Of a DNA stretch of 64,000 nucleotides, positions 55,850-64,000 are shown in pieces (position 1 is the first letter of the stretch; the number at the start of each line of letters is the position of its first letter). The DNA is from Isoetes taiwanensis. Taxonomy: Eukaryota > Streptophyta > Lycopodiopsida > Isoetales > Isoetaceae. The translations under genes and the position numbers were made by a program. Under the pieces are notes generated by a model, which was not told the DNA's origin, ran no database searches, and saw nothing but the letters and a program-made list of their open reading frames with translations. Location: assembly GCA_021234155.1 (NCBI GenBank), contig JAJEKV010000893.1, positions 1 to 64,000 of the forward strand, read 5' to 3'.

Positions 55850-58800
55850 AAGGAGATGGCATCTAATAAGATTGCCGCTTCAATACTTAGCGATGTCAAG
55901 GTATATAAAGGAGGTTCGGTTTCCAAGCATGGAAAATGAAGGTTGAAAAGGCTTTGGAAGCGTAAGGGTCAGGATTTGGTCCGGTCCGCTCGAAAAGCAG
56001 GAGAAGCAAAGGCGGGTTTCTATGAAGAATGAAGCTGGAGAGTCATCAAAGCCGAGGTAGCAAAGTGGAATCAGGAAAAGTACGAAAGGATGCCGCAAGA
56101 GATTTTAGCTCAAGCAAAAGGTATTATCATTTCAAAACTTGGCTATGGTATTATTGCTTCAATTCATAGCATGAATCCCACCTAGATATGTGGCGCGATT
56201 TGTTGAATGAATATGAGCAACTAACCGCATCTCGAGACATAAATTGGAACGAGGAATTAAGAATGTTGAAATATGAAAGTGGTCAAGATTTGATTGAGTT
56301 ATTTGATAAAATGGATGGAATATTTATGGATTTTTAGGGGGGCTGCGCCTCTTTACGCTCAATCAAAAATACTTTATATTTCGGATGTATTTGTCGATAT
56401 GATGAAAATCTTGCATCTTTAATTAGGTACTATGTCTAGAACTAAAAAGAAGAAGCTATAAGTATTGCAAGAACTGAAATTACATAAAGAGAGGCTAGAA
56501 GGAGTTATGATCAAGGGGAGATAGTATTTTATATTTTGGGAGAGGAAGAGGTAGAAGTAAGGATGTAATATGCTATGGTTGTGGAGAGAGGGCATATTAA
56601 GCCCAACCTGTACTAAAATCGAGGAGGGCGTTCATGCTATGCTTGTGGAGGAGCTGGCCATCCGGCCAATATGTGTACAAAAGGGGAAGAGGACGTGGAA
56701 GTTTTAGGGGATCCTCTAGTAGAGGTGCATCCAGAAATGTTACTTTTCAAAGCCAACCATAGGTCTTTGTAGACGTAAGAAATTCTCGGAGAAGGAGGTA
56801 AAATCATATGCTTTATCAAATTTATGTGATAAAAATGTATCTAACCCCGCGTGGTTATAGATTCTCGGAGCTGAAAAATCCGTGATGCAAAGTTCAAAGA
56901 TATTAAGAAATCTTGAGACTAGTAAGCTTCGGATGCGCAAGGTGTATGGCTAATGGAGAAAACCAAAATGTAGAAGCTTGTGGTGTGTTAGAACTCATAG
57001 GAGAAAAAATGGAAAAATTATTACTATTGATAATGTGTTGTGTGTACCGAGGGATGATAAAAAACTTAATCTCTGTAGCTGATCTAGTTGATAAAAAATT
57101 ATAAAGTCTTGTTTGACAAGCATATGTGCATAGTTCATGATAATGGAAAAAATAGTATTATATGCAAAAAAGAATTGGAAATCGTTTTTGAGCTTTTTGT
57201 CCTAGAAGTATAAACATTCTATTAAGTGAAGTTGGAAAGGAAAACTCAATGGAATTGTGGCATCAAAGATTAGGCCACACAAATTTGAAAATATAATGTT
57301 TATGAGAAAACACAAGCTATTGGATGGTTTAGATTTTGGGTGAGATAATAGTGAAGAAAGCACTGTGTCATGGATGCATGTTGGGCAAGCAAAGTAGAAA
57401 ACCCTTTCCCATGAAGGGTGAAGCGGGTAAATGAAAATTAGCCCTAGTCCATTCGGATGTATGTGGGCCTATGAGAGTTAGAAGTGCTAGTGGAAAATAC
57501 TATTTTGTGTCTTTTATTGATGACTACACAAAGAAAAGCTAAGTGGTACTTTCTTAACTCATAAAAGTCGAGTTTTCAACTCATTTAAAGCTTATCTTTG
57601 CGAAGTAGAGCATTGAAACAAAGTGCTAAACTAAAATGTTTAAGATCGGATAGGGGGGAGAGTACTTATCGGATGAATTTAAAAGATTTTGTTTAGAAAC
57701 AGGAATCAAAAAGACAATTAACTTGTAGAGGTACTCCTCGTGAGAATGGTGTCTCCGAAAAGAAAAAATCGAATCCAGTAATGGAAGCAAAGACGAGCTA
57801 TGTTAAAGCATGCGTGTCTTCAAAGTTTTTTGGGTCGTGAACACGTAAATCATTCTATGTTCAAAATAAAATTTCAAGCAAAGCCTTAAATGAATTGATT
57901 CGGATGAGTTATGGATGAGCAAACGCGTCAATCGAGAAAAACACTTCAAAGTCTTTGGTTGTTTAGCATATTCAAAGGTAATAGGCCGACAATATATCAA
58001 AATTGGATGATAGAAGCGAGAAACATATTTTGTTGGATACGATAAGGAATCAAAAGGGTATAGGCTCTATGATCCAAATAAAAGGCGCGTAATTATAAGC
58101 CGAGATGTCGTTTTCTTTGAAAATATATTATACAAAAGATCGTTTTTTTAAGTACTAACAAACAAAATCGAGGTGCGATAAAGAAGATAAAGATGTTAGC
58201 CGGGAACCGATAGATTATTTTGATGATGAGGAAGAAAAGAACCATTGTCAATCAAGCGAAGAAGAAGTTCGAATACCAGGAAGGGTTGCATCGCGTTCGC
58301 GTGCCCCATACTGTACATCCTGCACGTGCATCTGAGATAACGGCGGAACCAACTCAGGAGACAATAAGGCGTAGGGAGAAGGGTTTGAATTGCTTAGAGA
58401 AGGGATATCTTTTGATACTTCACAATATGGAAGGGATGAGCCCCGGAAGAAGTACTAGGAAAAGAATCGCTGAACGCGAGAAGATCGGAGGAAAGTTAAA
58501 GCGAGGTAATTCCTCGCTCTTATGTCCGTGTTAGAAATTGATACCCGAATAACTATAGTGAAGCCGTAGAAAGTCCGGATTGGATAAATGGAAAGATGCA
58601 ATGAATGCGTAATTAAGCTCTTTTGATCGCATGCAGAACATATAAAGCTGGTTGACGGACCTACCAACAGAATGTTGTTGGGAATAAATGGATTTTAAGA
58701 ATTAAACGGGGGCGGATGGGGCAAACGCAGAAATTTAAAGCGGACTAGTAGCGAAAGGATTTACTCAAAGGAAAGGTATTGATTATGATGAAACTTTCTC

Positions 58801-60132
58801 CCCGATTGTTAAATTAACAAGTGTCGAGCAATTATGGCTATTGCTAATATGCACAACTTAGAGTTGCATCATATGGATGTTAGCACAAAGATTTTTAAAT
58901 GCACTGGATGAAGAAATTTATATGGACCTCACGGATCTCGATAATGGGTTGATGGAGATAAGGTGTGGAAATTACGTAAGGCGTGTATGGCCTAAGACAA
59001 GCTCCACGCCGGTGGTATGTATGTATTGATAATCACTTGAAAACACATGGTTTTGGAAAATTAAATATGGATGGGAATGTCTATATCTATAGGAAAATGA
59101 ATACTTTTGCATAATTAAAGATATGTAGATGATTGCGTATTAATGGTCGCTAACGATATTGATTGTTTAAAAGCATTGCAAAGATATTCAATAAAAGGTT
59201 TCAAATGACGGACTTGGGGAACTTAAGCAGGTTATTAGGTATGGAAATTCATAGAGATAAAGAGAAGGGATTCATAGCTATTACTCAAAAAAAGAAATAT
59301 TTTAGGCATGCTTAAAAGATTTGGGATGATGAGAATGCAATCGGCAAATACTCGATATAATCGGGCAAAGAATCAACTCTGAGATGTGTCCCCAAAACAA
59401 AAGAAGAAGAGCATATCATGATGAATCGACCTTATAGCTTTTTATTGATGTCTCCAATACACGACGCTTTGTACGGCCCCCGATATTTCATATGGAGTGA
59501 ATATGTTAAGTCAATTTCTAAAAACCTGGTGAAGGCCAATCGAAATGTGCTAAACGTATTTTTAAGATTTTGAAAGGCACCTTAACCATGGTCTCAGGAT
59601 TCAGACGTAAAACATGGTATAAGATTATTACTTGAAGGTTTTGGCAGATGCAGATTGGGGAAGTGATCAAGACACTTTCGTAAGTCAAGGTCCGGATATG
59701 CCCTCGCTGCTAGGAGGGTCCGCTATCTCTTGGAAAAGTAAGAAACAAACCTCTATTGCACTTTCTTTCTAGAAGGTTTAATATGCAAATGTTCTTGCAT
59801 CTAGAGAAATTGTCCGCTTAGGCTTACTTTCAGCGAGTTAGGAATTATTCAAGAGGGCCAACATCATTATATTGCGATAGTACAAGTTGTATTGCCATGA
59901 CTAAGAAAGTCTTTATGAAAGAACAAAGCATATTGAGCTACATAATCACTTTGGTAATGCATTGATCAAGTAAAGAATGGAGAAATAAGTGTCTTGTATA
60001 GACCTAACCGAGATACAAAGCAGGTTTGACATTCTTACAAAAGCATTAGCAGAATCTAAGTTTAAAGTATTTCAAAAAGGATTTAGGAATAGAAGAAGTT
60101 GGAGCTATTACCACTTAGGCATGAGGGGAGAT
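55850..60132 (+). pseudogene. Copia 2 gag-pol region
   Basis: Two zinc knuckles are visible: CYGCGERG (about 56573) and CYACGGAGHPANMC (56636-56677). Protease/linker: ENQNVEACGVLELIGE and KNLISVADLVDKKL (56950-57100). GAG-pre-integrase: MELWHQRLGHTNLK (57250). Integrase: [20 protein letters not shown] with [11 protein letters not shown] (57445-57540). Reverse transcriptase: [20 protein letters not shown] then PIVKLTSV (58746-58820). RNase H: LADADWGSDQ, GGSAISWKSKKQTSIALS and DILTKALAESKFKVF (59640-60075). GAGGGGAGA before the 3' LTR is the polypurine tract. Stops and frame changes are dense in all domains, so the copy is inactive or its sequence is error-rich. Confidence 0.85.
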
Positions 60133-60664
60133 TGTTAGAACTACATGCCTAAGTAATAAATTTGAATCGTGATGGCAATTAGTTTACATTACACTTGGTT
60201 GACATTTATACATGGGTTTTGGTAATGAAGGAAAAAGAATAAAAAGAGGGAAAATTAGGCCTAAAAGGACACGAGGAAAAAAAACAGAGGAAAGAGAACA
60301 GGGTTTGTTTTTAAAGCAGGAAAAAAAGGCTGACGATGGGATTTGGTCAAGACGTGTTGGGTTGGTAAGCCGAGCCGCGGTTCCGTTTGGGCTGCGGATT
60401 CTGCTCTAATTTGATTCTTAATTCTTCCGTAAGGTGCCGGATTTCACCGTAAGCTATCAATTTGGTTATAGATTGCTTTTATTTTATATCCTCGTGGTGG
60501 TTCGGCAAAGTAGTCCGGGCCGTTAGTAGTATTCCCAGGTGGGCATCAATTCATTTTGTGGGAGATCCTTTGTGGATAAAAGCGAAAGGTGTAAGGGAGA
60601 AGATTGAACTTGGTTATTTTCCTCGGGTTCAATTTCCTGACTCAAAAGCTTTTTGATTCTAACA
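60133..60664 (+). repeat. 3' LTR of Copia 2
   Basis: 532 bp, starting TGTTAGAACTACATGCC and ending GATTCTAACA, followed by the ATACC duplication. It retains CCTGACTC and CCCAGGTGGG where the 5' LTR reads CCGGACTC and CGCGGTGGG. Confidence 0.9.
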
Positions 60665-62500
60665 ATACCATGCAATCCAAATATTTCCTTTGCAAAAGCA
60701 AGTATGGTATCCAAAGCCGTATCGCGGGTTCGACATCGGCAAAAAAGTGAGCCATCTTTGATAAGCTTTTGTCGCACCAATTTGCGACCATTAAGGCATC
60801 ATGGCCTCTTGGTGTTCTTGGGAGTCCGGGTTATAAAATCCATGCTCACAACCTCCCATTTAGCTTTTGGCACGCCAAGGGTTCTAAGGTTCCTGGAATT
60901 GAGTTGCTCGCTTTTTGTTTCACGGGCACAATTGACACTGCCAATATAGTTGGCGATGTCCTTTCATCCCGGCTTTAAGTAAACTTCTTATCTGAAGTAA
61001 GTTTTCATATGAACCGGTGGCCCGGCTATTGGGCTATTATGAGTATCATGAAGAATTAACTTCCCTTCTCCAGATGCCGGGACGCAAAGTTTGTCCTTGT
61101 ATAAAAGATTACCTTCCTTTTTTATATCTTTTATAAGCTTCTCTTTGTCCTGCCCCGTTTTGCTTCTTTTCAGCCCATATTTCCTTGAATTCTTTTGCTT
61201 AAGGCAAGACTTCTTCAATCTTTTTCCAATTCACTAGACAAGGTGGAGATGGCATTGCAATACAATACACTCAGTTTCTACCGGTCTCACAGAGTGCATC
61301 GGCAAACCACATTTAATTTGCTCGGCTTATAGACTATCTCTAAGTCTTATTCTTCGAGGAATTCCATCCGGCGCCTTTGCCTCAAGTTGAGGAGTGGTTG
61401 TGTAAAAATGTATTGAGGCTCGTGATGTAAGATCAACTGAAATTTCCTACCAAGCAAATAATGCCTCCAAATACGAAGAGCTTTTACAAATGTAGAAGTT
61501 CTTGATCATGGGTTGGATAACCGCTCATTCATCTTCTTAGAATCGTAGGGCTACCACTCTTCCTTCTTCTTATGAGGACTCCCACCTCGCTAAGTTAGCT
61601 TACTTGCATCGGGCTAAGTTGCTACTAGCTTGTCCTTGTTTGATCTCGTAGGTGAGCCGGTGTCGTTGTTAAAGCATGTCTTTGAGCTTTGAAGCCGAAT
61701 GAGCTTGAACATTCTAGCCAATGTGCCCCAATTTTTTACCTTTTATTCTTAGTAAGGTCCAAGGGGATGCCCTTAGCTTAAGTTCCCACAAATTCTGGTA
61801 GTAACCTTGCAATGAAAACTTCTTACTCCCCAGAAACATTCTTTGGTCTTTGGCCAATCCACTATGGTTTCAATTTTTACTGGTCTGTTGAGATTCCTTC
61901 TGGTCAGACCACATGCCCCAAGTATTCCACTATACTTGTTGCCAAAGTGACATTTGGAAAGTTTAGCGCACAAACGATGTCGCCTTTAGTTTTTCTAGCC
62001 TGCCCTCCTCAAATGTATACGACATGTTCTTCCATAATTTGCTATAAATTAGAATGTCATCAAAAATATGATGACAAATTCATCTAGAAAAGTCCTCAAG
62101 ATGTCATTCATCGCGATAAACGCTATTGGAGCATTTGATAGACCAAAAGGCATGACTGTGAACTCATAATGCCCGGCGTTACGAAGGCGGTCTTATGGAT
62201 ATCTCTCCATTGATTCTTATTTGGTGATAACCAGACATTTTAAATCTATTTTTGAAAAGAGCTTTCCTTTGAGCCGGTCCATTAGATCATCCTGCCTTTG
62301 GCAATGCATATATTTGTTCTTTATCGCTTGCTTGTTGAGCTGACGATAATCAATGCACATCCGTAGACTTCCGTCTTTCTTTCTTGATTTAAGAGGGTGC
62401 ACCAAACAAACGGTGATACACTTGGCCCAATGAACCCACCCTAATAATTTCATAGCTGTTTTTTGAGCTCTCAGCCTAGCTCAAAAGGTTTTCATCCTAT
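60665..62500 (-). pseudogene. Chromovirus pol, 5' part: reverse transcriptase, RNase H, N-terminal integrase
   Basis: Minus order is RT, RNase H, integrase. RT: FELAELKKQ region (about 62490), [20 protein letters not shown] and [18 protein letters not shown] (62400-62230), then CAKLSKCHFGNK and PVKIETIVDWPKTKECF (61970-61820). RNase H: VKALRIWRHYLLGRKFQLI, FTQPLLNLRQRRRMEFLEE and LEIVYKPSKLNVV (61490-61270). Integrase zinc-binding part: YKDKLCVPASGEGKL with LHDTHNSPIAG (61110-61030), then KWEVVSMDFITRTPKN (about 60840), TALDTILAFAKEIFGLHG up to the Copia 2 insertion. Layout is Ty3/Gypsy. The catalytic YxDD box falls in a damaged stretch. Confidence 0.9.
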
Positions 62501-64000
62501 AGGGCTTTGCTAATTGGTTTAGCATCTCGGTGCAAGAGTGATTTTCACATTCGACACCTCTGTGAAGGCGGTAATTCGCTGGATTCCATCCGAAATAGGT
62601 CATGAACCTCATAAACCTTCGTATTTTGCATGCTTATGTATCTCCCGGTCCAAAGTAAGAGAACTGGCCAGATCTCTGACGAAGCAGATGGATGGTACGA
62701 ATGTCATTGAAAAGCCTTACGGTTGGGTTTGAATCGACAATTGTTTCTCCTACCATTTGACCTCTTGCATACCCTTCCAATTGCCATTGTCCTATCGGTT
62801 AGGTGCTTGCTACCTTGCCAATATCTTTGTCCTTCATGCCATATGAATTCTCAATTTTATATCTCACATCTAGCCAGCTTCTCACCATTCCTGATCTGCC
62901 TTTTCCCCAGTAACCGTCCTACTTTGCAGAGCTTCCGTGACATTGCTTCACACCGGGTTTATTTTCTTTTGATAATCCTTCCTCGCTTCAAGCAAAGAAA
63001 GCATAGAACTGCTCCCAACCGTTTCTGCCGTGAGTCATTCTAGCTATCGTCCAGCCGCTTGTCCCAGCTTGAACTCAAGCACTTTGCATTCTCGTCCTCT
63101 TCTGTTACAGTCCCATGACTATAAGGTGTTGTGGTTCGCTGATTGTTGAGTTGATGTTCCTCTTCCCTCAAGAGGTTGTTGTGGCTCACCTCCCTCAATG
63201 AGTGGCAGGACACCAGGACAGAGCTGCCCATTCTACTGTGCTCATGTCTCGCTGGTGTCATCTCGGACCTCCCTGTGGCTTCTCGCCGTCAATAAGTTTC
63301 GAAAACCCAATTAGAGGCTACCCGACTTTATTCTCGTGGAGGACAGGAAGTTCTCGGTCGCAAACATAATCTAAGATGTCTGTTATGTAATTATATGCCA
63401 CAAGATGCTATTGCTATGGTATCTATCTTTACTCAAAGTTGAAGAACTTATAGCAAAACACTTATATTCATAATAAGAGACATATTTGATCTCAAAATTT
63501 GAGTTCAAAATACTATTTTAAGATATATCTGCTATTCTGAGGTATTGGGCTCTTAGTACTGACGTCGACGCTTGGTTTGAAGTGCTCCTAATGCCTTTTG
63601 AGTTTGAGGCCATGGTCGACGCTTTAGCATGTTCCCATGTCGAAAGGTCCTTCGCGTCGGAGCTTACCTTTCTCGGCAAGTCATGTAACCGTATGCGCCA
63701 TTACCGCAAGGGTCCATCTCGGCGTATCCCCCGGTTAAAAATCAAGGTAATGCCAGCTGCATTCCACTAGGAATTATATGGTCAACGCCAAGTTTAGGAA
63801 CTTGTTTCCAAAGCCGAGAGTGCTGATAGCGCGCAAACCGCTTCCTGGCTAAACTTCCCCGTGAAAACTACTATTTGGCCTTTTAGTGAGCGAAGGGAGA
63901 TAGTAGCGTAAAGCTTTCCGTGCCTGCTGCGGGATCTGACCTTCAGCGGCTGCTTGACCCTGTATTTCTATCGCCAGTCAAGCCATCAGATCCTTCTTCA
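62501..64000 (-). other. Presumed protease/gag part of the chromovirus, not resolved
   Basis: This stretch should hold protease and gag of the minus-strand Gypsy element, because the RT begins just downstream and no LTR is seen. I cannot identify a DTG protease motif or a zinc knuckle with confidence; stops are frequent on both strands. The assignment rests on position only. The element's 5' LTR would lie beyond 64000. Confidence 0.35.

Larger units (their letters stand above)
55293..60664 (+). mobile_element. LTR retrotransposon, Copia superfamily (Copia 2), nested in the Gypsy integrase
   Basis: LTRs lie at 55293-55820 and 60133-60664. Both contain GAACTACATGCCTAAGTAAT near the start and end TTCTAACA. 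ATACC flanks both ends. Removing the element and one ATACC copy rejoins the minus-strand Gypsy integrase in frame across LHG-MPKG, proving the nesting order. The sequence after the 5' LTR (TCATCCGTATCGAGC) resembles the usual initiator tRNA-Met site TGGTATCAGAGC with a damaged CAG. The element is 5.4 kb and heavily frameshifted as read. Confidence 0.9.

Noticed and set aside
1-64000. CRISPR arrays, rRNA genes, complete tRNA genes, organelle insertions
   Set aside because: None seen. B-box matches at 47233 and 32766 lack a full tRNA fold, and tandem repeats here have no spacer-repeat pattern.

Overview
This window looks like nuclear DNA of a land plant with a large, repeat-rich genome. The evidence is split genes with GT-AG introns, plant gene families (family-1 UDP-glycosyltransferase, phosphatidylinositol 4-kinase gamma, CCoAOMT-like O-methyltransferase, pentatricopeptide repeat, aldo-keto reductase), and plant transposons (Copia, chromodomain Gypsy, Helitron, CACTA). 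The lineage cannot be fixed; the glycosyltransferase reads more like a fern, lycophyte or bryophyte sequence than an angiosperm one, but that is only an impression. No complete intact gene is present. Most recognisable coding DNA is interrupted, captured, frameshifted or part of a transposon.

Layout. 1-8.6 kb: repeats (a B-box-bearing tandem array, a 750-bp purine tract, about four 1.1-kb tandem units, and CpG-rich CACTA-like subterminal DNA). 8.6-11.5 kb: intergenic DNA with direct repeats and a long inverted repeat. 11,579-17,538 and 17,979-22,727: two probable Helitrons with almost the same 3' hairpin. The first carries pieces of a plastid-targeted protein, a PPR gene, an unknown membrane protein and a PI4K gamma gene. 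The second carries pieces of an O-methyltransferase, an aldo-keto reductase and a LINE. 22,908-29,101 (minus): a two-exon UDP-glycosyltransferase gene split by a 4.7-kb Copia element (23,541-28,219) with a perfect 5-bp target duplication. 29.3-33.7 kb: gene-poor DNA with a cluster of TTTCGC hairpins. 33.7-38.1 kb and 41.4-44 kb (minus): exon-like pieces of unrecognised helical proteins. 39,071 onward: a CACTA (En/Spm) terminus, a second CACTA gene (39.4-41.3 kb), 664-bp tandem repeats (45.3-47.2 kb), a TNP2 transposase gene (47.4-51.3 kb) and a SET-domain reading frame (51.5-52.1 kb), all minus strand. 52,142 to the window end: a minus-strand chromovirus (Ty3/Gypsy) interrupted inside its integrase by a second Copia element (55,293-60,664), again with an exact target duplication.

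The insertions form a readable history: Copia into UGT, and Copia into Gypsy, with the Gypsy probably inside a CACTA. The most interesting candidates are the paired gene-capturing Helitrons, the SET-domain frame beside a CACTA transposase, and a plant Copia element whose primer-binding site matches the anticodon half of initiator tRNA-Met. A technical point affects every reading frame here: differences between LTR copies, and many coding breaks, cluster at CAG/CTG sites. That looks like sequencing error at CHG-methylated positions, so many apparent frameshifts may not be real.
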